The notes below the pieces were generated by a model. That model did no database searches and was not told the origin of the DNA. It worked only from the letters and a program-made list of their open reading frames with translations. Below are positions 25,372-34,478 of a stretch of DNA of 52,083 nt, piece by piece. This stretch comes from Rhizobiaceae bacterium (GTDB taxonomy: Bacteria; Pseudomonadota; Alphaproteobacteria; Rhizobiales; Rhizobiaceae): NCBI GenBank assembly GCA_016763155.1, contig JAESUH010000075.1, forward strand, positions 1 through 52,083. Reading direction: 5' to 3'. Made by a program: the position numbers and the translations under genes. Positions within the stretch are counted from its first letter, which is position 1. Every line of letters starts with the position of its first letter.

Positions 25372-26304
25372 TTAAATCGAGGGAACCGAATAGGTCGGAA
25401 CAATCCCGCTTGCTTCAATAAATGGCTCAACTTCATGGCCACGAAACAAGCCATGATCGCGCACTAATACTGTCGACCATCCCCGCGAGGCGCCGCCCAA
25501 AATATCCGTATGTAAAGTGTCGCCAATCATGGCGATGCGCTGGCGTTCCTGGTTGGGGGCGAGGCGTTGTTCTACGAGTTCGAACACCGATGGAAACGGT
25601 TTTCCGTGGAAAGCGATATCACCACCAAACCGGGCAGTTATTCGATGAGCGACAAAGCCGGGTTCAGTTGAAAAATGCTCTTCTAGGGGCGCAATAACAT
25701 CGGGATTTGCAACAACAATCGGCCGTAATTTTTCGTTTAGCGCTTCGTCCAGGAGGTGTTGCCGGGCTTCATTCCAATCCCAGGTGGACAGGAGCAAAAA
25801 TCCATCTACTTCACGATAGATCTCCAGATCGTCTCCCAGCATCACCGTGGGCGCATCAAAATCCTGGGGTGCAGAATCTTGATGTCCCATCACGCCCCAA
25901 AGTTTTACGTCTTGTTTTGCAATCCAGTTTTGCGCACCCAATCGACTTGAAATAATTTCGTCACGGCGAAAATCAAATCCCAAATTTTTAAATTTCTCCT
26001 CATTGCGTGCCGCAGGAAAAGTTGCGGAATTTGTTAAAACAAAAATTCTCTTTCCCTTGTCGCGCAATGCAGAAATACACTCAGGCGCCCCATCGATGGG
26101 AGTGCTACCTACGTTTAATACCCCGTAGGCATCAAAGACGAAAACATCCAATTCATCGGCAATCTCCAGCAGGCCAGAGACACGTTTGCTGGTCTCAGGG
26201 AATTTGGCCTCAGGTAAGTTACCACGCACGGATTCGTAGAATTCGAATGTGGATTTAGTGTCAAACCCTTCGAAATAAATCCCGTATTTACTAGATAATG
26301 GCAC
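25372..26304 (-). CDS. HAD-superfamily class IIA phosphatase (TIGR01459-like)
   Basis: A 310-residue HAD enzyme of the NagD-like IIA class. Motif I is VFVFDAYGVLNVG (Asp nucleophile; the usual second Asp is Tyr, as in this subfamily where Trp or Tyr is common). Motif II is VLTNSA, and the Lys motif is GKPFPSVFELV. Motif IV is IGDTLHTDILGG. It should cleave a small phosphate ester in the cytoplasm. It ends the phnDCEE operon and overlaps the end of the second phnE. No ATG fits; I chose the GTG at 26304 with AAAGG six bases upstream. A TTG at 26337 would add eleven residues and overlap phnE more. Its likely job is to process the imported phosphorus compound (inference). Confidence 0.83.
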   Translation of the reverse strand: MPLSSKYGIYFEGFDTKSTFEFYESVRGNLPEAKFPETSKRVSGLLEIADELDVFVFDAYGVLNVGSTPIDGAPECISALRDKGKRIFVLTNSATFPAARNEEKFKNLGFDFRRDEIISSRLGAQNWIAKQDVKLWGVMGHQDSAPQDFDAPTVMLGDDLEIYREVDGFLLLSTWDWNEARQHLLDEALNEKLRPIVVANPDVIAPLEEHFSTEPGFVAHRITARFGGDIAFHGKPFPSVFELVEQRLAPNQERQRIAMIGDTLHTDILGGASRGWSTVLVRDHGLFRGHEVEPFIEASGIVPTYSVPSI

Positions 26305-27109
26305 CGCGAACCTTTGCGGAAATCCATTCTCCTGCAATAACCGCCACGAGAATAACCAGCAAGATCAAAGTCACTTGTGGCCATGCCAGCGTATTAAGCG
26401 AAGATTGTAATTGTAATCCGATGCCACCGGCACCAACCAGACCAAGAACCGTCGATTCTCGAATATTAATATCCCAACGGAAAACTGAAATTCCCGCAAA
26501 GGCTGGCATGATTTGTGGAACTATACCATAAACCATGACCTGCCAACGGCTAGCACCGGTCGCAGTAATCGCTTCAACTTGACTGGTGTCAATTTCTTCA
26601 ATGGCCTCATAAAGTAACTTGGCGCAAAACCCAATAGAGCGAATAGAAATCGCCATCAATCCGGCAGCCACACCGGGGCCAATGATTGCCACCAGCAACA
26701 AGGCCCAGATGAGTGAGTTGATCGAGCGGGTTGAAACGATAATCAACAGGGCGATGGGGCGCACAAAAAGGGTACTTGGGGTGGTGTTTCGCGCCGCAAG
26801 AAAAGCTATAGGAACGGCCATTATCAAGGCAAAAATCGTACCAAGTGTCGCCATGTTAAAGGTGTCCCAAATCGGCTCCCACAATTCCGAAATATATGAC
26901 CAGCGTGGTGGCATTGCTCGCCCACCAATGTCGGCTGCAATGCGGGGAGCATCCCACACAAAAAACCATGTGGTGACATCTGAAATTTGCTTCCAGCACC
27001 ACATGAAAATAGAAACCGCGGCAAAGGTTGCAAACCAGCGAGTCAGTGTTTGGTTTCGACTACGCAATTGCCAGATTTTTTTACCCGAAATAGGTTCTGA
27101 TACTGGCAT
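26291..27109 (-). CDS. phnE: PhnE-type ABC transporter permease (second)
   Basis: A 272-residue permease of the phosphonate/phosphite class with about six membrane segments. The EAA-type loop is clear (TQVEAITATGASRWQVMVYGIVPQIMP), followed by [21 protein letters not shown], the usual PhnE end-motif. It begins with an ATG that shares one base with the stop of the first permease (TAATG at 27107-27111). With the first PhnE it forms the membrane channel. It has a longer N-terminal tail than its partner. Confidence 0.92.
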   Translation of the reverse strand: MPVSEPISGKKIWQLRSRNQTLTRWFATFAAVSIFMWCWKQISDVTTWFFVWDAPRIAADIGGRAMPPRWSYISELWEPIWDTFNMATLGTIFALIMAVPIAFLAARNTTPSTLFVRPIALLIIVSTRSINSLIWALLLVAIIGPGVAAGLMAISIRSIGFCAKLLYEAIEEIDTSQVEAITATGASRWQVMVYGIVPQIMPAFAGISVFRWDINIRESTVLGLVGAGGIGLQLQSSLNTLAWPQVTLILLVILVAVIAGEWISAKVRGAII

Positions 27110-27921
27110 TATTGCACCTTCGCTCTGATGATTCCTGACAGATATTCCAGCGCCATGACGACAGCGATAATAATCAAGAGGATTGCCGCAGTGGTATCAT
27201 ATTCATATCGGTCAAAGGATGTGTTGAGAGTAGCGCCAATGCCGCCCGCGCCAACCAGCCCCAGAACAGCAGACTCTCTAAAATTGATATCCAGACGATA
27301 GATCGACAAACCGATCAGCCGCGGAATAACTTGTGGTTGCACACCATAATTGACCCATTGCAGCCACGACGCACCAGTTGATTTAACGGCCTCGGCTTGA
27401 ACTTTATCCATGTCTTCAATGTTTTCTGCCAACAATTTGGCGAGAAAGCCAATCGTTGCAAAACTTAACGTAATAAAGCCTGCAAGAGGACCAAACCCAA
27501 AGATTGCCACCATCAAAATTGCCACAATAATTTCATTCAATGCCCGTGACAGCGCAATAATTCCGCGACAAATTAGGTAAACTGGCAGAGGGGCAATGTT
27601 GCGCGCAGCGCCAAGGCCAATTGGGATTGAGATTATAATGCCAACAACGGTGGAAGTGACCGCCATAATAATGCTTTCAACCATACCATCATAAATATCT
27701 GTCCCTCTGGAAACAAAATCGGGGGAGGCAAAGGCTTTGACGAATTTCCAGCCACGAACCAACCCTTCGCTCACCCGCGTCCAATTCACATCAATGGAAT
27801 TAAAGGCGAAGAACAGATAGACCAGCGTTATCGCAAGCAAGCCCCATCTCAGGACTGGGCTGTGAATAAAGTTTGGTTTCCGCCAGGGAGATCCAATCCG
27901 GCTCTCGAGTGCGCTGCTCAT
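27109..27921 (-). CDS. phnE: PhnE-type ABC transporter permease (first)
   Basis: A 270-residue permease, paralogous to the next gene. It has about six membrane helices, the EAA loop [27 protein letters not shown] and [22 protein letters not shown]. Two different PhnE proteins in one operon point to a heterodimeric channel, as in many PhnCDE-type systems. Its ATG overlaps the phnC stop (ATGA at 27918-27921). Confidence 0.92.
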   Translation of the reverse strand: MSSALESRIGSPWRKPNFIHSPVLRWGLLAITLVYLFFAFNSIDVNWTRVSEGLVRGWKFVKAFASPDFVSRGTDIYDGMVESIIMAVTSTVVGIIISIPIGLGAARNIAPLPVYLICRGIIALSRALNEIIVAILMVAIFGFGPLAGFITLSFATIGFLAKLLAENIEDMDKVQAEAVKSTGASWLQWVNYGVQPQVIPRLIGLSIYRLDINFRESAVLGLVGAGGIGATLNTSFDRYEYDTTAAILLIIIAVVMALEYLSGIIRAKVQ

Positions 27922-28700
27922 TCAGCTTCCTCGTCGTCTACCTTGGCGATGGTCAACTTCCAGTCTTCCTCGCCATAGATCGTAGTCAGTACGTCAGCGT
28001 CCATATCCTCTGGCGCGCCATCAAATTTTATTTCGCCCTCTTTAAGCCCAACGATGCGCTGCACAAACATTTGCGCTAATGCCACATCGTGAATATTAAT
28101 GATCGCCGCCAGCCCACGTTCCTCGCATAATTCGCAAATCAATCGCATGATCTGGCGCGATGTTTTAGGGTCAAGCGAAGCTGTGGGTTCGTCAACCAAC
28201 AATAATGCGGGGTTTTGAATCAAAGCGCGGGCAATGCCCACTCGCTGTCGCTGACCACCTGAAAGTTCGTCAGCTCGCTTATCGACCATTTCCAGAAGAC
28301 CAACACGATCCAGCAAACGAAAGGCCTCATCCACATCGGATTGGGGAAATTTGCGTACCAAACTGCGCCAAAAGCCCACATACCCAAGGCGGCCGGACAA
28401 CACATTTTCCATCACGGTCAAGCGTTCTACCAGCGCATATTCCTGGAAAATCATACCCATCGTACGGCGTATTTTTCGCAACGCTGAACTGCCCAGTTTG
28501 GTAATATCCACACCATCCAAAATCGCTGCACCGGAGGTTGGCTCCACCAAACGATTTATGCATCTTATCAACGTTGATTTACCAGCACCCGAAGGGCCGA
28601 TTAGCGCCAATACCTGCCCCTTTGGCACGACCAGATCAACAGCCTTTAGAGCCTGATCACCAGTTGGATAGGTTTTTGTAAGTTTCTTGAGCTCGAGCAT
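27918..28700 (-). CDS. phnC: PhnC-type ABC transporter ATPase
   Basis: A 260-residue ATPase with Walker [11 protein letters not shown]-loop [15 protein letters not shown], signature [15 protein letters not shown], Walker [14 protein letters not shown] and switch His in INIHDVALA, all intact. The [17 protein letters not shown] stretch is typical of PhnC. It energises uptake through the two PhnE permeases. The ATG at 28700 is preferred over a TTG two codons upstream. A strong stem-loop separates it from phnD. Confidence 0.94.
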   Translation of the reverse strand: MLELKKLTKTYPTGDQALKAVDLVVPKGQVLALIGPSGAGKSTLIRCINRLVEPTSGAAILDGVDITKLGSSALRKIRRTMGMIFQEYALVERLTVMENVLSGRLGYVGFWRSLVRKFPQSDVDEAFRLLDRVGLLEMVDKRADELSGGQRQRVGIARALIQNPALLLVDEPTASLDPKTSRQIMRLICELCEERGLAAIINIHDVALAQMFVQRIVGLKEGEIKFDGAPEDMDADVLTTIYGEEDWKLTIAKVDDEEAE

Positions 28701-28750
28701 GGACAACCTGGAAAATAAAAAAGTAGGGCTGAAATATTAAAAATATGAGG

Positions 28751-28778
28751 GGCTGCGGGTTTATTAGAACCCGCAGCC
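28751..28778 (-). terminator. Intercistronic stem-loop between phnD and phnC
   Basis: A perfect 11-bp GC-rich hairpin (arms 28751-28761 and 28768-28778, six-base loop) lies just after the phnD stop. On the minus strand it is followed by CCTCATATTTTT, so the U-run is a few bases away. This looks like a leaky terminator or an mRNA-stabilising element that keeps binding-protein mRNA in excess of the downstream ATPase and permease genes, as known for other ABC operons. Confidence 0.65.
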
Positions 28779-28786
28779 TCCACCGA

Positions 28787-29767
28787 TTATTTGCAAGAAT
28801 AGCTTACGCCATTTGCTGTATCAATTTTCCGGATCACGTCCCAAAATTCCTTGTAAGTCATTTTTAGGAACTGACCTTCGTTGGATTTTTCAAACTCTTT
28901 TTGCAAGCTTGAGCCATCCCACTCAAAGGAGAAAAAGGCATCCATGATTTTCGCTTTAAGTTCTGGCTTCAAATTGTGTGAAACGCCAAAACCTGTGGTC
29001 GGGAAAGTCTGTGATTTATAAATAGACTTCACCTGATCTGCCTTAATAACATCACGCGAAATCATGCGTTTCATTACTGAGTTGGCAATCGAAGCGGCCA
29101 TGTAATCTTTGTTGGCAACACCCAAAATTGAATTATCGTGCTTGCCGGAATACACAGCCTCAAAGTCTTTTTTCGGAACCATATTGAAGTCTGCCTTCAA
29201 AATAGCAGACGGTGCTTTAAAGCCTGAGTTGGAAGTAGGCGAAGTGAAAGCAAGTTGCTTACCCTTAATGTCCTCAACCTTTTCAATGCCGGAACCTGGA
29301 TAGGTAATAATTTCCATTTCATATCCAAAATGTCCGTCTTTGGAAGCCATGATTGTAAACGGATTGAAACCGGCACAATTCACAGCCAATGGGTTTGAAC
29401 CCGTATTAAATCCTGCAATGTGCAAACGGCCGGAGCGCATGGCTTCAATTTGTGCCGCATTGTTTTGCACTGGGAAAAACAAGGTTTTCTTGCCTGTCAC
29501 TTTTTCCATGTGTGTCAGGAAATCGGCCCATGCTTCTTTATAAACCGCAGGATCTTCAACAGGGGTGTAAGCGAAAATAAGTGTGTCAGGATCCACTAGT
29601 TTCGAAGGGTCTGTTGGTGTATCTGCGAGCAGATCGCCATCAACATCGCAATAGCGTGTATCAAGTGTTCCGCGAGGGCATTCATCAGCCGCCGAAGCAC
29701 CAACAACAGACATTGCAGTGAACGCAAGTGCAGAGACTGCGCCCAGTAAAAAGGTTTTGATTTTCAT
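28787..29767 (-). CDS. phnD: PhnD-type phosphonate/phosphite/phosphate-binding protein
   Basis: A 326-residue periplasmic binding protein. A Sec signal peptide (about residues 1-25, ending GASA) precedes the mature protein, which begins with DECPRG. Family landmarks are YTPVEDPAVYKEAWADF, the ligand loop FTSPTSNSGFKAPS, VYSGKHDNSILGV and FPTTGFGVSHNL. Three Cys residues (two near the start and one at the very end, SYSCK) could form a disulfide. The start at 29767 has GGGAGAATCC at ribosome-binding distance; an upstream in-frame ATG at 29839 is not supported. The ligand (phosphonate, phosphite or another phosphorus oxyanion) cannot be fixed from sequence. No C-P lyase or phosphonatase gene is in the window. 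Confidence 0.9.
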   Translation of the reverse strand: MKIKTFLLGAVSALAFTAMSVVGASAADECPRGTLDTRYCDVDGDLLADTPTDPSKLVDPDTLIFAYTPVEDPAVYKEAWADFLTHMEKVTGKKTLFFPVQNNAAQIEAMRSGRLHIAGFNTGSNPLAVNCAGFNPFTIMASKDGHFGYEMEIITYPGSGIEKVEDIKGKQLAFTSPTSNSGFKAPSAILKADFNMVPKKDFEAVYSGKHDNSILGVANKDYMAASIANSVMKRMISRDVIKADQVKSIYKSQTFPTTGFGVSHNLKPELKAKIMDAFFSFEWDGSSLQKEFEKSNEGQFLKMTYKEFWDVIRKIDTANGVSYSCK

Positions 29768-30006
29768 AGTGGATTCTCCCAAATATTTCATTCCTTTAGA
29801 TAAGAAGCTGAAGTGTAGCGATGGAAAAATAGGAGTCAATCAAGTTGTCAGATGAAATCAATACAAAGGCAATTTAAGCAATGAACACATGCGATATTGG
29901 GAAACAAGTGCTGAATTTCCCTCGCATGCCTTCATCACAGTTCACGCCAAAAATGGAGCAAACTTGTGGTGAATAGCACGTCTAGCATGGCTGCTCAGTT
30001 AGCATA

Positions 30007-31407
30007 TCAAGCCTGCAGATACCGTTTCTGTTGGAAAGTACAGTTTCTAGCCAGATCATCAACGCTTTCAATAATGAAATCAACAGTTGCATCATCCATT
30101 AAATAACCAAAATTCAAACGTGTCCAACCCGGTTTGTTGCCATTACTTCCAGCCGCAATTGAACGCCTGATCTGCTCGGACATCTCCCTCTCAACCCCTA
30201 ACAACCGATGCCCATAGGGGCCGGCACAGGCGCAACCGCCCCGCGCCTGAATGCCGTAAATATCACTTAGCATCCTTGTTACCTGTCCATGATCAATCAT
30301 CTCCCCGCCATCATCGCGAATGATAAACGAGAATATAGGCAATCGACGATTGGCGGAAGGTGCAAGAATTTCGATATTGGGGTTTTTCTGCCAAACAGCA
30401 AAGGCCCTTGAAACCAGCTCCTCATCACGCTGCCGTATGAATTCTGTGCCAATCGCTGCTTTGATGATAAACACCAGCGCTGCTCTGATATCACCTAAAA
30501 CATTGGGCGTACCTGCCTCTTCGCGCTCAGTGAGACTATCCAGATAATCATGCGCCCATGGCGACACATAGGAAACCGAGCCACCTCCCGGCCATGTAGG
30601 TCGGGTTGCGCGAACCATATTATTACGAATGATCAACAGACCAGACGCGCCCGGCCCGCCGAGAAATTTATGCGGTGATAAGAATACCGCGTCCTTCTCC
30701 AACCCCGCAGCCGGGTTCATATCAATGGGCAAATAGGGAGCGCCGCCTGCATAGTCCCAGCAGGCCAATGCTCCATAGCGCCGCAACAATCTTGTCACCG
30801 CATCCACGTCGCTCACGATACCGGTCACATTGGATGCCGCAGAAAACGCACCTATAACAAGGGGCCGGTCGCGAAAACGTTTCAACTCGTTTTCCAAAAC
30901 TTCCAAATCAGGGCCACCGCCCTCACCTTCAGGAATTTCCACGACCACGCCACCGCTTTCACGCCAAGGCAGTATGTTGGAATGATGCTCGTAAGGCCCA
31001 ACTAAAATCACAGGTGGTGAATCAGCAGCAATATCGGCAACCCCACTTAGTGCTACCAGCCTGTTGATTGCCGATGTGGCTCCGGAACCTGTAAATATCA
31101 CGCTGCAATCATCGCCAGCATTAACGTGATCCCCGATGAGTGTGCGGGCCTCTTCGCGCAATCCGGTTATGAATGCCCCGCAATAGGAAGATTCTGTGTG
31201 GCTGTTTGCGTAATAGGGCAACACCTTGTTGAGGATGAAATCTTCAACCTGACGTAACGCCCGACCAGACGCCGTATAGTCAGCATATATCAGTTCTTTT
31301 TCCCCGAATGGCCCCATTATTGGCACTCGCTCACCAATTAACCCGGCACGCAACTGCGCCACCACATCGTCGGATTTAATTTCAGTCGCAAAGCGTTCAA
31401 GTATCAT
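30007..31407 (-). CDS. Class V aminotransferase-fold PLP enzyme (cysteine-desulfurase-like)
   Basis: A 466-residue fold-type I PLP enzyme. Lys247 in LSPHKFLGGPG should hold the cofactor, with Asp218 (CWDYAGG) against the pyridine nitrogen. EHHSNILPW (about 140-148) is typical of the SufS/NifS group. Near residue 390 the motif ARGGCACAGPYGH has two Cys residues (392, 394) where desulfurases carry their loop, so cysteine-desulfurase or selenocysteine-lyase-like chemistry is possible but unproven. It is divergent from an Lrp/AsnC regulator, the usual arrangement for an amino-acid enzyme with its own sensor. GAGAGG precedes the ATG. Confidence 0.84.
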   Translation of the reverse strand: MILERFATEIKSDDVVAQLRAGLIGERVPIMGPFGEKELIYADYTASGRALRQVEDFILNKVLPYYANSHTESSYCGAFITGLREEARTLIGDHVNAGDDCSVIFTGSGATSAINRLVALSGVADIAADSPPVILVGPYEHHSNILPWRESGGVVVEIPEGEGGGPDLEVLENELKRFRDRPLVIGAFSAASNVTGIVSDVDAVTRLLRRYGALACWDYAGGAPYLPIDMNPAAGLEKDAVFLSPHKFLGGPGASGLLIIRNNMVRATRPTWPGGGSVSYVSPWAHDYLDSLTEREEAGTPNVLGDIRAALVFIIKAAIGTEFIRQRDEELVSRAFAVWQKNPNIEILAPSANRRLPIFSFIIRDDGGEMIDHGQVTRMLSDIYGIQARGGCACAGPYGHRLLGVEREMSEQIRRSIAAGSNGNKPGWTRLNFGYLMDDATVDFIIESVDDLARNCTFQQKRYLQA

Positions 31408-31418
31408 GCTGGCCTCTC

Positions 31419-31496
31419 AAATATTTCATTCGGTTCCCAAGACCGATCAATTTTGGTATAATACCTCCGGTGGAAACGTAATATTTCCAAATATTT
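31419..31496. promoter_or_regulatory. Cluster of small dyads in the aminotransferase/lrp divergent region
   Basis: Within 134 very AT-rich bases are two copies of the palindrome AAATATTT (31419-31426 and 31489-31496, 70 bases apart). GGTATAATACC (31455-31465) and TGGAAA-N7-TTTCCA (31471-31489) lie between them. Lrp/AsnC proteins often bind several spaced AT-rich dyads upstream of their own gene. The link is inference. Confidence 0.35.
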
Positions 31497-31540
31497 TAGC
31501 TATTTCTATAATAATATTATATTTTGATCGATAAATTATC

Positions 31541-32002
31541 ATGAAACTCGATAAATTTAACATAGGCATACTTCGTGCCTTGCAGGAAAACAGCGACATT
31601 TCCCAACGCGCGCTTGCAGATAAGGTCAATTTGTCCCCCAATGCCTGCTGGCACCGGGTACAAACGCTCCGAAAGAATGGGATCATCACCGGACAAACCA
31701 CATGTCTGGACAGGAAGAAACTCGATTTGAAACTAGTGGTATTTGTCATGGTGCGAACACGCTACCATTCCGCTGAATGGCTCGATAAATTCAGAACGCT
31801 TGTAGAAAAAATTCCAGAAGTGATAGATTTCTACCGCCTTGGCGGCGATTACGATTATTTTCTTAAAATCGTCACCAAGGATATGGAAAGCTACGATGAC
31901 GTTTATCAACGCCTGATAAGCGGCATGGATTTCGACTCCATCAATTCCTATTTCGCCATGGAAGCCATAACAGAACAGCACCCGTTGCCGTTAGGTTTAT
32001 AA
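31541..32002 (+). CDS. Lrp/AsnC-family transcriptional regulator
   Basis: A 153-residue regulator of normal length. The N-terminal helix-turn-helix (LDKFNIGILRALQENSDISQRALADKVNLSP is the first part, residues 3-33) is followed by WHRVQTLRKNGII. The RAM/AsnC ligand domain follows (VFVMVRTRYH, IPEVIDFYRLGGDYDYFLKIV). No good ribosome-binding site precedes the ATG, so translation may be weak or the message nearly leaderless. It probably controls the divergent aminotransferase gene in response to an amino acid. Confidence 0.92.
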   Translation: MKLDKFNIGILRALQENSDISQRALADKVNLSPNACWHRVQTLRKNGIITGQTTCLDRKKLDLKLVVFVMVRTRYHSAEWLDKFRTLVEKIPEVIDFYRLGGDYDYFLKIVTKDMESYDDVYQRLISGMDFDSINSYFAMEAITEQHPLPLGL

Positions 32003-32077
32003 CAGCAATCGATTGAATAACTGATCGAGATTTTTTTGCTCGTTCAAGCAGGGTTTAGATTATTGCCAAACTCAGTT

Positions 32078-33409
32078 CTAAGCCTCGGCGTTCTTGTCAT
32101 CTTTATCTTCTGTGATTTGGTGAATATGAACATCGCGCTGCGGGTAAGGTATGGACAGACCAACTTCGTCGAACCGCTCCTTCGCCTGTTGCATGATATC
32201 CCAATAGACGTTCCAATAATCTTCAGATTTTACCCATGGACGGCAAATGAAATTGACGGATGAATCTGCCAGCTCGTGCAAACGAATATTTGGTGCTGGA
32301 TCATCCAAGATTAGCGGATGCTTATCCAGTATCTCACCAAGCGTTTTCTTCGCCAGTTCGATGTCGTCATCATAGCCAATGCCGAATGTGAGATCGACAC
32401 GGCGGGTATCGCTAGCATTTACATTGGTAATAACACTGTCCCAAACCATCGTGTTGGGAACAACAATGACCTGATTATCAAAGGTCAGGATGGTTGTGGA
32501 AACGATGCTAACATTGCGCACAGTGCCTGAAACGCCAGCTGCATCAACCACATCGCCCACATCGAATGGTTTGGTCACCATCAACAACAGCCCACTAGCC
32601 AGATTGCCGAGGGTGCTCTGCATGGCAAAACCAATAATAAAACTTGCCCCGCCAAACACAGCAAGAAGCGGTGTCATATCTATGCCAAACAGAGAAAGCA
32701 CGATAATGATACCGACCCCCATGATGAGCCAATAGATCATTCGGGATACGAAATTCTGCAACAAATTGGACATATCAGGGATTTTTAACAATGCTCTGCG
32801 AACAAAACCGGTAACAATTCGAGCAATAAAGCCCATCACAAATAACGAAACAGAAAGTGACAAGAGCCAGATCCCGATTTTCCTGCCACCATCTGGTGCC
32901 GTGAACCACTCCAGGACCCATTTAGTCAGAGTCATGATATCCGTTGATTTAATTTCATTGCGTCTGACCGCCGTAATATAATTGCGATAATCCAACAGCT
33001 CTTCTGCTGTCGCACCTTTCGCAGACCATTCATTGAGAACGATCTCTTGCTTTTTAAAAAGCGAATTACGATGCTCAATCACACCGGCAAGCGTATCTCG
33101 CAATTGTTCAACCTGCGCGCCTTTGGCCTTTGAAAGTTTGATATTTATTTCGGCTGCTTCTTTGGTCTTTTTCTGTGTGATCTTGATCCATTGCTTGGCG
33201 AACTCTTCGAGTTCTGCTCGGGTCAGATGCACCAGCCGTAAGGTAAATTCCTCATCGCTGAGGTTTGCATCCAAATGTACAACAACCTCATCAACGCCAC
33301 TTGGGGCAGCGGCTTCTTGCTCCTGAGCAAATGCCGTAGCGTGAATGGAAAACGCGAAGAATGCGCAAATGAGAACCAAAATTCGCGGAACTTGAAATAC
33401 CGAAACCAT
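32078..33409 (-). CDS. MscS-family mechanosensitive channel with periplasmic domain
   Basis: A 443-residue protein. A Sec signal (to ATAFA, about residue 28) precedes a periplasmic, charged helical region with a KEAAEINIKLSKAKGAQVEQ coiled-coil (about residues 75-130). Three membrane helices and the MscS pore helix and beta domain follow (VFGGASFIIGFAMQSTLGNLASGLLLM; PFDVGDVV; VSIVSTTILTFDNQVIVVPN). The C-terminal cytoplasmic vestibule ends SIPYPQRDVHIH. It should open under membrane tension. The start is uncertain: the ATG at 33409 or a GTG at 33427, neither with a clear ribosome-binding site. Confidence 0.9.
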   Translation of the reverse strand: MVSVFQVPRILVLICAFFAFSIHATAFAQEQEAAAPSGVDEVVVHLDANLSDEEFTLRLVHLTRAELEEFAKQWIKITQKKTKEAAEINIKLSKAKGAQVEQLRDTLAGVIEHRNSLFKKQEIVLNEWSAKGATAEELLDYRNYITAVRRNEIKSTDIMTLTKWVLEWFTAPDGGRKIGIWLLSLSVSLFVMGFIARIVTGFVRRALLKIPDMSNLLQNFVSRMIYWLIMGVGIIIVLSLFGIDMTPLLAVFGGASFIIGFAMQSTLGNLASGLLLMVTKPFDVGDVVDAAGVSGTVRNVSIVSTTILTFDNQVIVVPNTMVWDSVITNVNASDTRRVDLTFGIGYDDDIELAKKTLGEILDKHPLILDDPAPNIRLHELADSSVNFICRPWVKSEDYWNVYWDIMQQAKERFDEVGLSIPYPQRDVHIHQITEDKDDKNAEA

Positions 33410-33427
33410 AGAATACAAATTATTCAC

Positions 33428-33950
33428 CTTGCGTTACTTAAAAACATTTCCACTTTTCAAACATCACAACCCAATTCCTACCTCATCGGTAAGCATTTTT
33501 GAAGTATAAGTGGTTGTTGCTCAATGCAAAACTATCTCACAATCAAATTTTAAACAACCGGAGTAATTGAGATAGCGGTCGAGCGTTACCGGAGAAAAAA
33601 CCGGGTTGAAACAAATTGCATCACCGCTCAGTTATCAGCCAACACTCAAACCCCATCTCTTCCGCTATTTCAGTGTAAACGCCCAATTTATCCATCTGGA
33701 AGAGCCTGTGAGGACAAGTTTATCATGCGTGTTACAGCTCATACCAATTGCTTTTAGCTTATAAAATGAACCTCATTGCATGATTTCATCTGCTTTCCTT
33801 CCCTCTATATGAGTTTAAAATTCCTGCCTGATACTTAAACTCATTTGCCATGCAAAATTTTATTTGTTAAGCTTAGTCAATACTTTAACTTGAAAACACT
33901 TTAGAGAATATGTCGAAACATAATCTGAATCCAGCAAGAGTGGGATTGAT
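33428..33950. other. Long intergenic region with inverted repeats
   Basis: About 520 bases without a supported gene. It holds a perfect 10-bp inverted repeat (33809-33818 and 33835-33844) separated by 16 bases, and a perfect 8-bp one (33532-33539 and 33568-33575) separated by 28 bases. It must contain the promoters of the divergent MscS gene and small periplasmic protein gene. No small RNA can be called from sequence alone. Confidence 0.5.
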
Positions 33951-34448
33951 ATGAATAGATCGAAACTGACCATCATTGCTTTTGCAATGGCGCTGTCACC
34001 CACCAATGCCTCAGCCGAGGCGCTTAGCGAATATGCGACTATCGGCGAGTGGCAAATTCTCGTCGATGCTTCTGTCGGTAATGGTTGCCTCATGGAAAAA
34101 ACATTTGAGGATGGCACTCGAATGAAAATGGGTGCCTTGCCCAATAAAAAGGGCGGTTTTCTATCCGTGGAAAACAAAGCATGGGTCCAGATCAAAGAGG
34201 TCTCAACAGTTGTTATGCAGTTCGATCTTGACGGAACACTGTTTGGCGGCGACGTCGAATATATCATCGATGGAGACTGGCGTGGTGGATATGCATTTTT
34301 CAACAATCCCGAATTTGTCGGTGTGTTAGCCAGCAAGAATGCAATCACAATCACGGGGCCGGCAAATCAACCGGTTTCATACCCACTTAACGGTACAAGT
34401 GCTGCACTAAAGGCCCTAAAAAAGTGCCAAAAAGAAAATGAAGGCTGA
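33951..34448 (+). CDS. Small periplasmic protein of unknown function
   Basis: A 165-residue protein with a Sec signal peptide (residues 1-23, cleaved near NASA/E). The mature part has one predicted beta-rich domain (GEWQILVDASVGNGCLMEKTF, VMQFDLDGTLFGGDVEYIIDG is a later part) and two Cys residues (one near residue 47, one near the C-terminus) that could form a disulfide. I do not recognise a named family. The gene ends 30 bases before the AsmA-like gene, so the two probably share a transcript. The overlapping minus-strand frame at 33860-34354 lacks a signal or family features. Confidence 0.7.
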   Translation: MNRSKLTIIAFAMALSPTNASAEALSEYATIGEWQILVDASVGNGCLMEKTFEDGTRMKMGALPNKKGGFLSVENKAWVQIKEVSTVVMQFDLDGTLFGGDVEYIIDGDWRGGYAFFNNPEFVGVLASKNAITITGPANQPVSYPLNGTSAALKALKKCQKENEG

Positions 34449-34478
34449 TCGTGTGAAGTTTTCAAATAGGTGGGTGTA

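Noticed and set aside
29768-30006. A possible Pho box upstream of phnD (repeated GTCA elements).
   Set aside because: The two GTCA elements are 12 bases apart, not the 11 expected, and the flanking bases do not fit the CTGTCAT consensus.
33860-34354. A 164-codon minus-strand frame opposite the small periplasmic protein.
   Set aside because: The plus-strand frame has a proper signal peptide and leads directly to the AsmA gene. The minus-strand one has no signal, family or ribosome-binding site.
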